From: Mauremys mutica
Lineage: Eukaryota; Chordata; Testudines; Geoemydidae
DNA length: 64,000 nucleotides
Assembly (NCBI RefSeq): GCF_020497125.1
Contig: NC_059087.1
Location: 17,641,925-17,705,924, forward strand
Direction of reading: 5' to 3'
Position numbers and translations under genes: made by a program. The notes under the pieces were generated by a model that searched no databases, was not told the DNA's origin, and saw only the letters and a list, made by a program, of their open reading frames with translations. Positions 1 to 12,700 of the stretch are shown here, one piece after another (the first letter of the stretch is position 1; each line of letters starts with the position of its first letter).

Positions 1-340
1 CCAGGGGTGGGTCAGGCAACCCAGATCTTCCCTCATCTCTGCCTGGGGAATGTTTGTGTCAATCAATCGACACCTTCTCCCATCTCTGCAGGGGGAGAGG
101 GATATCGTTCAACCCCCAGATCTGCCCCCATCTGGGTCTGTGTGTGTTAACCTCAACTCAGACCTTCCCTCATCTCCGCCGGGGGGTCACTCAAGCCAGA
201 CTTGTCCCATCTCTGCTCCGGGGAGGGGGTGTCACGCCACGCAACCTAGACCTGCCCCATCTCCGCTGCTGGGGGTCCCTCAACCCGGACCCGCCCCATC
301 TCTGCCCGGGAGGGGGCTCTGGGCCGAGCTCCCCGCAGCG
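1..340. repeat. Degenerate GC-rich minisatellite upstream of HIRA
   Basis: About seven diverged units of roughly 36-56 bp follow one another. Each resembles CAACCCAGACCTTCCC followed by CATCTCTGCC and a G-run, with starts near 17, 63, 109, 153, 192, 242 and 278. CpG content rises toward the promoter. Open frames through it, such as 50-421 and 54-545, are by-products of the repeat and carry no recognisable domain. Confidence 0.7.
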
Positions 341-401
341 GGTCGCTCCGCCCAGACCGACCCCTGGCCCCACGCGGGGGCAGCCGGGCTCGGGGCGGCT
401 G

Positions 402-410
402 TTTCCCGCC
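402..410 (+). promoter_or_regulatory. E2F-like site (TTTCCCGCC)
   Basis: The nine bases match the E2F consensus TTTSSCGC and lie about 30 bp upstream of the ETS site. An E2F input would suit a cell-cycle-linked histone chaperone, but this is motif evidence only. Confidence 0.4.
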
Positions 411-438
411 GGGCCGGTTAGGCGGTTGCCCGGCGCAG

Positions 439-446
439 ACTTCCGG
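439..446 (-). promoter_or_regulatory. ETS/GABP-type site (CCGGAAGT)
   Basis: ACTTCCGG on the + strand is the exact complement of the CCGGAAGT consensus for GABPA and related ETS factors. Such sites typically lie close to the start of TATA-less and bidirectional promoters. Function is inferred from the motif and position only. Confidence 0.55.
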
Positions 447-480
447 CGTTGCCGGGGAGCCGCTGGGAGCCGAGCGGGGG

Positions 481-630
481 ATGCGGCCGGGAGGAGGTGG
501 CTGGGGCAGGGCCGGGGCCGTGGCCGGGGGATGGAGCGGCGCTAAGGCGGCTCCGGCCGGGGCAGGGGCAGGGGCCGGGCAGCGCGGAGAGCAGGAGCGA
601 GGCGAGCCCATGGCTGCTGGCTGCTGCTGA
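481..630 (+). promoter_or_regulatory. Upstream ORF of 49 codons in the probable HIRA 5'UTR
   Basis: ATG at 481 opens a frame that closes with TGA at 628-630, out of frame with HIRA and entirely upstream of its ATG. It contains a second in-frame ATG at 610 in a good context (CCCATGG). A separate four-codon uORF (MERR, stop) lies at 531-545. If transcription starts upstream of 481 these could reduce translation of the main ORF. The GC-rich peptide has no recognisable domain. Confidence 0.35.
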
Positions 631-724
631 GCCGCGCCGCCGCCTCTCGGAGCAGCCCGGAGCCCGCCCGCCAGCCCGGGGGTCCCGGGGGCACGGGCCG
701 GCGGGGGCCCCGGGCCGGGGGACA

Positions 725-761
725 ATGAAGCTCCTGAAGCCGACCTGGGTCAATCACAATG
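725..761 (+). CDS. HIRA: HIRA coding exon 1
   Basis: Encodes MKLLKPTWVNHN plus the first base of a Gly codon. The ATG context is ACAATGA with A at -3, and it is the first ATG in this frame. The donor is G|GTGAGT at 762 (phase 1). Confidence 0.95.
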
Positions 762-3700
762 GTGAGTGCGGGGCCCGGGGTGTCCCGGGCTCGTTGTCCG
801 TGTCCGGCGGGGCGGAGCCGGTGCCGGGGCGCCCCAAGGGGCGAGTCCGGTGGGTGCGTGCGGGGGGGGGGCACCGGGGAGGGCTCTGCGCGCGTGAACT
901 TCGCCGTGAACCCGCTGAAAGTAACAACCCCCCCCCGTGTCCCAAAGCAGCGCCCTTGACTCCAGCCCCGCTGCCCTGTGCGCCCCTTCCCCCCTCCCCC
1001 CATGAGGGGGACTCTCGTGGGAGGACGGGACGCTGCGCTTGGAAAGAGGGACAGTTTGGTTTGGTGGGGAAAGCTGTCGTGATAGGATCTTCGTGGTTTA
1101 GGGGCATGCCAGGCTTTGATCGCGAGGGTGTGTGTGTGCAAAGACGAATGCACGGTGCAGATTTGAAGCTACTTTGTTACTCTTAGTTAAAGTTAAACAT
1201 TTACAAGCGTTTTGCACTTTAACAGCCCATGGGGTTTGTGATTTTGCTTTTCCTCTAAAGCGAATGAGATGTAGCAGTTACTGAGCGTAAACAATCCCTA
1301 AGCACATCTGGTTTTAGCAACTGCAACACTGTAGCAGATATGAAGAGATGTGGTATAATTTGTTTCCAAATAACAAGATAAGGATACATTCTTTAGCATG
1401 ACTAAAGTGTCTGGAAATCTGCTTTTCTTGGCTCATTGTGGATTTTTATACATTTGGAAGGTTGAGAGAAATAAGATGCAGATAGTTTGCTAAAGTAAAT
1501 GGAATGAAAATAAAACGAAACTATGTTTGCTAGGGAAACATGGTTTCCAAAATTCAGACATTGGCTTGCAACTCTGCGTAGCAAAAATGTCTGCCAGGAG
1601 ACCTGTGAGCTGTCCTGTCAAGCAGGGCTTCTGAATCTGTTTCTTTCTGAGGCCCCTCAACATGCTAAAAAAAATTCCAGAGCCCATCTGTGCCACAACA
1701 ACAGTTTTTCTACATATCCCATAGATTAAAAGCCAAGGCCGGCGTTACGTGGTAGCAAGCAGGGCAATTGCCCAGGGGGGCTCGTGAAGCTAAGGCTGTC
1801 CCTACATTGCCATTTTCAGCGCTAAAACTTTAGTCATTCAGGGGTGTGAAAAAACACCCCCTTGAGCGACAAACGTTTTAGACAGCAGCTCCCGGTGATA
1901 AAGCTACCATTCCGGGTGGGTTTTTTTTAATCACCGGGAAAGCTCTCCCCCAGTGATAAAGTGTGACTACTCTGCCCACATCACAACGCTGCCGTGGCCG
2001 TGCTGTAACGTGGGCAGTGTACACATACTCTAAGTTGCTCTGGCTTCGGTTTTCAGCTGTTGGTGGGTCTCGGGCTTGGGCTTTTTGCCCTGGGCCCCAG
2101 AAAGTCTAATCTAGCCCTGATCTCTGGTTTATTTTGGCGGACCCCCGAAACCTGCTCATAGCCCTCCAGTGGGCCCCGGACCCTTAGTTGAGAACTACTG
2201 CTGTAAAGAACAGAATGATGTACTCTTTTGTTTCACAAGCATAGTTGCAGTTTTCATTCAGGGAAACCTTTGACATAGTGAAAAGAATATAAAGGCACCA
2301 AATTGTGGATTTCTTGGCTTTCACACTGGATAGTGAAATGGTGTCATTCAGTGGCTGCATTGTAAGAAGCCTGAGCTGCTTATAACTATTCAATACAAAT
2401 ATTCATTAATTTAGTGCTTATGAAAGTGAAGAGTAGTAGGTTGAACAAAGCGTACTTTGAATTAGCATGCAAGAGATGTACAGATTTCCACATACCTCTA
2501 TTCCATTCTGGGCCTTGTGCTGAAATTTATAGAAGTTCTGCACAAATGGATACTAACCTGAGGCCACCAAAATAATTTTTGTTTTAATCAGTTGTTTTGT
2601 ATAGTCATGTCTCCAGATGTGTCAAGCTGCTGCACTTGCCCATTATACTTCCTGTAATTCCGCCCATAATACATAGTTGTGGAAGAATATTATCCTGATA
2701 TATTACCCCACATACTATATATTTTTCAGAATGTATGTGCACATGAACAGTAGCATCAGATTCTATACTAAGATTAAGAAGTCATTGCTTTTAAACTGTC
2801 TTGTCTGCCACTTCTGTAATTACAATCTCATAGCGGTTTGTGAGCTATGATATATCTTGATCTTCAAGAATAAAGTGTTCCTAGTGAGATATAAATTAAT
2901 GTACATTTCCAGAGGAATGTTGTAATTTCTTACCAACATTTTTTTAAATGTGCAGAGTATTATCAGAGTACAATCAGTAGCAAACAAACAACTTAGTGTC
3001 TAAATTATTACATCACAGTGACAGTGAGTGGAACAAGTGTTGGTCATGTAAAGAGTTAATTTTGCATGTTCAAACTCTGCCCATATACAGGTACTTTTTC
3101 ATAATTTGTTCTGCATATACTTTTATTTTGACAGTGCAATTTACACCATAATATAAAGTTTTAGAAACTTGAACTCATTTCTTCCAGGTGACTGATATCT
3201 AGAGTAAACTGAGTATTGTTCAAATTGGACAGTGTTGGAGTTCTTAAAGCTGTTTTATTGTATGGTTTATTAGAGAGACCAAGTAGGTGAGGTAATATAT
3301 TTTATTGGGCCAACTTTTGTTGGTGAGAGAGACACGCTTTTGAGCTACACAGAGCTCTTCTGGTCTTTTAACTAAGTTAGCATAAAACTGTAGTTAGATT
3401 GTAGGTTTTATGATTAATTTTGACCTCAATCCTGCAGACACTTACAGACATGCTTAACTTGGATAGATATTCCATGCTTGAATAAAACGAGTACAGCAGT
3501 AGGAATATACTACCGACCACCTGACTAGGATGGTGACAGTGATTGTGAAAGACCCAGGGAGATTAGAAAGGTTATAAAAACAGAAAACCCAGTAATAATG
3601 GGGGATTTCAACTAACCCATATTGCCTGGGAACGTCACCTCAGGATGGGATGAAGAGATAAAATTTCTAGACACCGTTAATGACTGCTTCTTGGAGCAGC

Positions 3701-6700
3701 TAGTCCTGGAACCAACAAACGGAGAGGCAATTTTTGATTTAGTCCTAAGTGGCGGGTGGGATCTGGTCCAAGAGGTGACTGTAACTGAACCATTTGGTAA
3801 TAGCAACCATAATGTGATTAATTTAATATTCTATGGTGGCAAGGGAAAGGGAGAATAACAAAGAAGCCCACCACAGTAGCATTGAACTACACAAAAATGA
3901 GGAGGCCACTTAAACAGAAACTAAAAGGAACAGTCACAAGAGTAAAATGCCTGCAAGCTGCATGGAAACTTTTAAAAAATCACCATAACAGAGGCTCAAA
4001 TTATATGTATAACCCAAATGGGAAGAAAAATAAAACAGCCACCATGGCTAACCAACAGAGTAAAAGAGGTGTTTAGAGACAAAAAGACATATTTTACAAA
4101 TTGGAAGTCAAATCATACTGAGGAAAATAGAAAGGAATATAAACTCTGGTAAGTCAAGTGCAAAAGTATAATTAGGCAGACCAAAAAAGAATTTGAAGAG
4201 CAACTATTAAAAGAGACAAACTAACAGCAATTTTTTTGAAGTATATCATAGGCAGGAAGTCTACCAAACAGTCAGTAGTGCCACTGGATGATCGAGGTGC
4301 TAAAGAAGCACTCCAGGAAGACAAGGCCATTACAGAGCAGCTAAATTAATTCTTTCCATGGGTCTTCTCTGCAGACGATGTGAGGGAGATTCTCACATGT
4401 CAGCCATTCTTTTTAGGTGATACATCTGAGGAACTATCCCAGATTGAGGAAAATGAAATTTCAAAACTAATAATTGTGGTATATAACCTACTGCTTAAAT
4501 CAGCCTCTGTATTAGATGAGTGGCAGATAGCTAATGTAATGCCAATTTTTAAAAAAGGCTCCAGAGGCAATCCTGGCAATTACAGGCCAGTAACCCTAAC
4601 TTCAGTACCAGGCAAATTGGTTGAAGCTATAGTAAAAATGAAAATTATCGGACACATAAATGAACAAAATACTTTGGAAGAGTCAACACAGTTTTTGTAA
4701 AGGGAAATCATGAGTCACCAATCTATTAGAATTCTTTTGTGGGGGACAAGAAAGATGTGGAGAGTGGTGATCCAGTGGACATAGTGTACTTGGACTTTGA
4801 GAAGGCCTTTGATAAGGTCCCTCACCGAAGGGAGTTAAGCAAAGTAGGCATCATGGAATAAGAGGGAAGGTCCTTTCATAGATCAATAACTTGTTAAAAG
4901 ACAGGAAGCAAAGGATAGGAATAAATGGTCAGTTTTCACAGTGGAGTGAGGTAAATAGTGGGGTCCCCCAAAGATCCGTGAGGACCAGAGAGGTTCAACA
5001 TATTGAGAAATGATTTGGAAAATGGAGTAAACAGTAAGGTGGTGAAGTTTTCAGATGATACAAAATTACTCAAGGTAGTTAAGTCCAAAGCAGACTGCAA
5101 AGAGTTACAAAGGGATCTGACAAAAGTGGGTGACTGAGCAACCAAATGGCAAATGATAAATGCAAAGTAATGCACATTGGAAAACATAACCCCAACTATA
5201 CATACAAAATGATGGGGTCTAAACTAGTTACCTCCACTCAAGAAAGCGATCTTTGAGTCATCATGGATAGTTCTCTGAAAATATTTGCTCAATGTGCAGT
5301 GGCAGTCAAAAAAGCTAACAGAATGTTAGGAGCCATTAGCAAAGTGATAAATAATTAGACAGAAAATATCATATTGCCACTGTATAAATCCATTGTATAC
5401 CCAGACCTTGAATACTGCATGCTGTTCTGGTCACCCCATCTTGAAAAAGTATTGCGAAGGGCAAACAGAAATTAGTAGGGGTATGGAATAGCTTTCATAT
5501 GAGGAGAGATTAAGAAGACTGGGATTGTTCAACTTGGAAAGGAGGTGACTAAGGGAGAATATGATAAAGATCTACAAAATCATTATTAATGTGGAGAAAG
5601 TGAATAAGGAAGTATTTACCCCTTCACATGACACAAGAACTAGGTGTCACTCAGTGAAATTAATAGTCAGTAGGTTTGAAGCATCAAAATGAAGTCACCC
5701 TGTGGAACTCATTGCCCTGGAAAGTTGTGAAGGCCAAAAGTATAATTGGGTTAAAAAAAGAATGAGATATGTTAATGGTTATTAGCCAAGATGGTCAGGG
5801 ATGCAGCCCCATGCTCTGGGTATCTCTAAACCTCTGACTGTCAGAAGCTGGGACTGGACAACGAAGATGGATCACTTCATAATTGCCCTGTTCTGTTCAT
5901 TCCCTCTGAAGCATCTAGCACAGTCCACTGCTAGAAGACAGGATACTGGGCTTGATGGACCATTACTCTGACCCAGTTTGGACATACTTATGTCCTTCAC
6001 TACTGAGTGGTCCATTGAAGTAAATGGAAATGGTAGTAAAATTAAGCATGTGGGTAAGTGTCTGCATGAGTGTAGCCTCAATATAAAGAGAACTTTTAAT
6101 GAGTGTACATTAAAAATATTTGCTTTCATCTTGAAACAGTTAATTACCAAGCAAACATATTCTCTAAATGAAAGGTCACATTGATCAGAAAGAAAGTGAA
6201 AGCATTATCATTTGAGATACTTGGCTTTTGATTTCCTTTTTAAAAAGTTCTGCTAGGTTAGTATTACAAATGTAGCTTTTACAACCTAAATGTAATATTA
6301 AGATCCTGATCCTGAAAACACTGAGGCATGTGAGTAATCCCAGTGAGTTGAACAGGACTACTCGTATGTTAGTGTTGGCTGGATAGGAGGCATAAATTGT
6401 TTCTGCTGTATATATCAGAAACCTTAGGTGACTATTTTTACCTTTTCCTCCCCACTATCAGAAGAGCGCCTTCCGCAGCAGTTGCTGGGGAAGCAAGAGA
6501 CCAGGAATCTCCTCCTCCTCCTCTCTCTAATCGATCCTTCAGCATGTCCTTTGGAGCAGTACTTCTCAAAGTCGGGCCGCCGCTTGTTCAGGGAAAGACC
6601 CTGGTGGTCTGGGCCGGTTTGTTTACCTACCGCGTCCGCAGGTTCGGCCGATCTGCGAGAAGCGGCGTGGGCCGAGGGATGTGCTGGCCGACCTTCCCGC

Positions 6701-9700
6701 AGCCCCCATTGGCCTGGAGCGGCGGACCGCGGCCAGTGGGAGCCGCAATGGGCCGAACCTGCGGACGCAGCAGGTAAACAAACCGGCCTGGACCGCCAGG
6801 GGCTTTCCCTGAACAAGCGGCGGACTGGCTGTGAGAAGCACTGCTTTGGAGAATACTCTTCATCTCTCCCACCCCAACCTTCTGAGGGTTCTGCAGGGCT
6901 CTGTCCTTGATCCATTTTTCTTTCTCTTCTCCCTTTACATTTTACCTCTGGGTAATCTTATCCACAAACACAAATTCAACTACTATCTCTATGCTGACAA
7001 CTCTCAGCTCTACCCCTCTACTCCAGACTTGTCGTCTTCTGTCCAAACTAAAATCTCAGCTTGTCTCTAACATCTCCGCGTGGATGTCTAGCTGTTAGAT
7101 CAAACTCAGCATGCCTAAAAGAAGAGCTCATAATCTCCGTCCTCCTCCAATCCCTACTTTTGTTCAATTTTGGCATACAATTTATTACCTCTTCAAGCCA
7201 CCTCACTGAATGTAAATATTTGAATAGATATTGAACATCTTATTGAATGTTCTATATTAAAAGGGTTGGAGAGAAATAAAATTAATGGAAACTCACCCAT
7301 ATTATGGTGGAAACTCACACACGATGTTGACAACTTTAAATTTCACTTATTTGTGCCTCAAGCTAAACAAAAAGATGCCCATTTAAAGTTTATCAACAAA
7401 AGAGACATGTGTTTGCAAACAATTTAGTGTGTTTTCTTTAGCTGTGGTGGCTGTAATTTAAATTCCCTTAAGTTCAGGACAAACCAAAATCTATATGATA
7501 AGATTTTCCAAGCTCCTTTTGACTCCTGAAGTTTCTAAGTTGTATTGTCATGTTTTGGACTCCTTATCCTTTGAGAAAAATCCTTAGGACAGATTTTTTT
7601 TAGTTAAACCTAGTTTGGCTCTTAACACCGTGTGATTTTGGGACTTTGATAGTTTAAACTGTTAGTTAGAGATCATTGTAACTGTATAAAAAATATCCTG
7701 GAACTTAGTCTGTCAAATTTAAATATTCCCCACGTTAATATGTCCCCGGTGTTTTGGTTTGTTGTTTATTTAATGGAGAAGTCCTGAATTTCCCACCAGT
7801 TACTTGAGTTTCTGGCAAAAGGAAAAGCATTCATCCACTTGCAAACAGGAACACTTTACCTTTTGGCTCATTCCAACAGGATACAACAAAGTAATTCAGA
7901 GAGAATTCAGGAAGAAAGCAGTTACTAACAAATCTAATAATGGCTCTTTTTTGTTTAATTTTGACAAAATGAGACAAGATGAATGTCGTACCTGTGGTTT
8001 GTAAACTGTTCACAAATACAGTGAAGCAGTTCTTAAATGCTTTAATCTTTATTTCATGGTGCCCACTAAAGTGAGTAGTAACTTTAACAGACAAAAGAAA
8101 TAGAGCATGGTGACAACTCTGTCTTGCTGAGTTTCCTTCCTGTACTACATTTATACATTTTTCTCTTTTTTAAATCATTTTACATCTGTAACTTCATAAT
8201 ACTGGAAGCAGATGTACTTACTGGAAATGATTGGAAAACTGAAGATAGAGAATCTGATGATTGTTGAAGTGTTCCGTATTTTAAGGGATAGAGAAGAACC
8301 AAGTGTACTGGGTCTAACTCAACAAAACAGAGATAAGGTGCCATTATCTAAAAGGAATCTCTGTATGGTAAAGGAATTAATGTACATTCACAGTGTGCAG
8401 TTTTAGTACTGATTTTATCCAGTTTAATCAAAGAATAACACAGTAGCAGTCTGATTCCATACTGAAGCAATTGTGAAAATGCACAGCCCTGGAACTGTGC
8501 TGCTGAGGTGATAAGGAAAATCTCTCTAATATGCTTCAGAAATACAGCACTTGCTACTGCTGATCCAGAACCTCTAGTTTTGGAGTTCTGAAGATGCACA
8601 TTTGTTTTGTTGAACAGTGCTTGTGCATATGACTATCCAACTAAAATCGTAGCAGTAATTTCGTACTGTGCTTATGCCAATTAAAATCTGTAATAGATTA
8701 TAACTTTGATATGTTTTTTTTTAAAACTTGTCAAAATGATGACTCCTTACTGAAGATTAGCCATAGTTCATATTTAACGGTCAGCCTTTTTTGTGGTACT
8801 ATTTATTTAGGAAGTATTGAGAGGTTTACTACTCCTTGATATGTAAAAAGATGGCAAAACAATAATCATTACAACAGTGAGCTCTTGTTTAATGATACAT
8901 TACACAGGAGCATAGTAATCAGATCTCTCTAACAAAATGTTACCACATTAAAGAGTGAGCATCATTACAACACCAAAGGCATGTTGTGTCTAGTGATTTC
9001 ATTAAATTGAATGAAATTTCTGATTACACATTTTTAACAGATCAGGCATATCTATTAAATGTAATATTCAAAAATATTGGGCAGGTGTGCTTTTTTTTTT
9101 TTGGCAAGTGAATGTACTTTAAGTCTTGAATGTAAAAGGGAATCAAACATCTCAGTATCTATTTGTTTCCATAACTGGTGTGTAATTTTTTCTGTACTCA
9201 CAGCCTCTCATATTTTTTTAACCACTTCTCTACAGTAAATTCAGCCATTTTGTAAAGGATTATTTTGAGAAAAAAAAAATTGGAACAGCTTTTCCAAGTT
9301 AAAAGGAGTGTATTTCCTCCACATCTCACTTGCATAACTCAAACTGAACAAATTCTTCTGAAATGTTCCAAAAAAATCACCCTTTGGTCTGAGTTCAAGT
9401 ATTTGTTGTTTCAGTTCAAATAAATGAAAAGGGAGATTTTGAATGAAAGTGACTTTGCAGCCGCCGTATAATTCTTGCTGCTGCAGACTCTGTATGTCAT
9501 TCATACCTGACTTTTTTATGTATATTTAATACTCGTCAATCACCAAACATAGTCCAGTTGGTCAAGACAGTGTCAGGTGATTAAACAACTCTATGACGCT
9601 CTGAGGTAGCCTATGCTGTGAGGAGCACTTACTTTTTCATGGTTCACTGAAGTACAGAAAATGTACATGTCAGGAAGAACATTCCTCACCAAATCTTTGT

Positions 9701-12700
9701 GATAGGATCTGCTTAGTCCCTAAGGCCACTCCAGAATCCATAGTTGTGCTTATGTGGATCTTTAAAGGGGCTGCTAGGACTGCCATGCAAAAAATTGAGA
9801 GTTGTGTCCAGACATGATGTGACACTCATGCATTTTTCATGTGTGTGATGCATTCCTGGTAAGGTGTCGTAAATTTGTGTGTGTGTATGAGAAACTACAA
9901 TTTTTGGATTTAAAAATAATGAGCTTCTACCGCTTGAGTTAAAACACCATGTACATTAGCATGAAGGCAGCAGAAGACTTATAAACCTTTATATGTGGTC
10001 TAGACTAGAGAGGGACAAACCCCACCATGTTAGCATGGGTTAAATAGCACATAATTTGGGCCCTTCCCTCCAAAAGATAGCATGGCAAAATGGATGAAAC
10101 TGGGTTTGTCATATTAGAGAACTGGGTTTTATTCCTAATTCTGCATGCAGTGGCCTTGTCCAACCTCTGTTATCTTACCTGTAAAATGGGTGAATAATAG
10201 CGGACTCCCTAAAGTAGGCGACTAAGGCCTTGGTTAATAAGGGCTATGAAGTGCATACAAATATTGAGAACAGTCCATAGAAGAGCTGGAATTAGAACTA
10301 ATGGACTCTAGGCTGGCAGCTCAGTGCACCTTCCCTTATGCTGTGGGGCAGTGTATGAGGGAAGGACATTCACAGCAGCTGCCAGTCTCTTTTATCCCAC
10401 AAATCCTTGTCAAGATGCAGAAATGAGGTTTCAATGGCAACTTTTCTTAGTCATCTAATAGGACCTGCCCCATGTTCCTCTTCAATGCTGATGGAACAAT
10501 GAGAAGAACATAGAAAGCTGAACTAGGGCATCAGCTGGAAGCTGAAGCTGAAAGAATCCATGAGCTAAGAGCATACAACAAAGAAACCACAGCATACATC
10601 AGAGTCATAAAATAACAGCTGGAAACAAATTCCACACTTTTAGAGAATTGGCTGCTGAGTACTTGAGGCAGGTCCTTAAAGGATTTGACAAAGCTAATTC
10701 TATAAACCATGTCTTTGACACAGATATGACGAGAATAACTCTGTGAAAACTGTAGAAAGACAGCATGGGATAGGATCTAAGGTTGGGTGCAAGAAACACC
10801 AGGCGTTTGGTGAATGCCCTGTGCCTCCATGGAAAAAGTTTCTAAATGTGATGTCTAACCAATAGTCACTTGTAAAATTCCTCTGTGAATAAATGGTTAA
10901 AGATGAACTTGAGAGTGTATTAGCACACCCAATATAAACACTTCTCCTTATTGGATGCTTTTCCAAAGGGGAAGTAGCAAAGTCCATCACCAGTAGAGGT
11001 GTTGAAGAAGCCCAAGACTGGTATAGTACTCAAGAGGAAACGGACACAAGCATGCTTCTGCATGCTGCATGTGCCAACATGGCTTTTAGGTGTCTTGGTG
11101 TCGAAGAGACCACAGTCATTAGGTCACCTGCTACAGATGTTTTGGTCCTTGCTGTTCACCACTTTCCAAAAATGGATTACACAGATAAAGTGGATTGAAG
11201 CAGGTACCACTACCAGCACAATTGACAAGCATCTTTTCATACCTGTGCGTGCAATTTGTGACACATTCACTCCTGACTTCTGCAACATCCTTCCTGCTGT
11301 ACACTCATTAACTACTCCTGGGGGAGTTCTGCACCAAAAATATCAAAATTCTGCAAAATTCTGCATATTTTGTCAAAATAACACAATATAATCACACCAG
11401 TTTCAATTATTTTGATTATTTATTTCAAAATACCTGTCAACAAGTTTGTCTGTAACAATACATACAACAAAAAAGATTCAGGAAATGTTTTTTGACAAAC
11501 AGATTCCTTACTAGGCATATTAATACTGAACTTGAGTAATAATTCATTTAAACTACAATACAGAAACTTATTTCCTGCACTCCTCAGAAACAATGCAAAG
11601 GCTTGGAGGAGTCAGGGGTAACAAGGAGCTGAGGGAGAGGGAAGTAATTGCTGAGAAAGAGCCTGGGAGGTTGTTGGATGTGGGTGGGAGAAGTATGGAA
11701 TGGGGTTCTTTTGGGGGGGGAGGGGCAAGGGGATTGTTGGGGAGCCTCCCCCATGCAGACCCTGGCTGACCTCTAACCCAGGGGTAGGCAACTTATGGCA
11801 CGTGTGCCAAAGGCAGCACGCAACCTGATTTTCAGTGTCACGCACACTGCCTGGGTCCTGGCCACCGATCTGGGGGGCTCTGCATTTTAATTGAATTTTA
11901 AATGAAGCTTCTTAAACATTTTAAAAACCTTATTTACTTTACATACAACAATAGTTTAGTTATATATTATAGACTTATAGAAAGAGACCTTCTAAAAATA
12001 TTAAAATGTATGACTGGCACGCAAAACCTTAAATCTGAGTGAATAAATGAAGACTCAGCACACCACTTCTGAAAGGTTGCCAACCCCTGCTCTAACCTCT
12101 CCCAATCAGTCAGGCACATCTCTGCCCCATGTGTCCTTGCACCCCTCGACTCTGTCCCCATGCGTTCCTGCACCCGCTCCCTGTCCGTCCCTGCACCCCT
12201 ACTTCCATTCAACCCCTGCTCCAGTCTGCCCCCCCACTAGCCCATCTGATCCCCAGTCTATGTGACTCCCCAGCAGCCCTGTGTGCCCCGCTCTGTCTGC
12301 CCCTCCCCCCCCGATCCCATGCTTCCTCACCTGGCCCTGCAGACGGTGCTGTGAAGAACGCAGCCTCAGCTCTCCCCCTTTCGGCTGCTGACCGCTACAC
12401 CCAGTGAGGGGTGAGCTGGTTGCCTCTGTTCTGGTGCAACAGCAGGGCATGGTGGTGGTGTCTGCTGCTTGCCTATCTGCCTGTGTAAATTCCCAAAACA
12501 CTAGAACTTGATTAAATAAACACAGCTTTCCATAAATCAAACCTGACTCTGGAAAGTGTGTTAGCACTTATTAGGAGCCTGGATGCCTCTAGACATTGCT
12601 AACGAGCATCACAGCCTTTTGCCTGTAGGTAACCAGTCTGAAGCCAGCTAACTCAGTACGAATTAAAAGTTGTTCCCAACTAATGGATGTTTGGTTCCTA

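Larger units (their letters stand above)
280..1050 (+). promoter_or_regulatory. CpG island promoter of HIRA
   Basis: This dense CpG and GC-rich stretch spans the upstream region, the 5'UTR, coding exon 1 and the start of intron 1. No TATA box is visible, as is usual for housekeeping chromatin genes. Motifs present are an E2F-like TTTCCCGCC at 402-410, a GC box GGGGCGG at 392-398 and an ETS/GABP palindrome half at 439-446. The transcription start cannot be fixed from sequence alone; 440-600 is plausible. In mammals MRPL40 lies head-to-head just upstream of HIRA, but no MRPL40 exon is recognisable here. Confidence 0.8.

Noticed and set aside
449..724. In-frame upstream extension of HIRA
   Set aside because: The frame is open upstream of 725 but has no ATG; the ATG at 725 matches the conserved MKLLKPTW start of HIRA.
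246..725. Minus-strand 159-aa ORF in the promoter, possibly a divergent gene such as MRPL40
   Set aside because: Pro/Arg/Ala-rich compositional frame in a CpG island; no mitochondrial ribosomal protein sequence recognised.
6397..6915. ORFs of 126-163 aa on both strands
   Set aside because: Produced by the self-complementary arms of the hAT MITE at 6557-6843.
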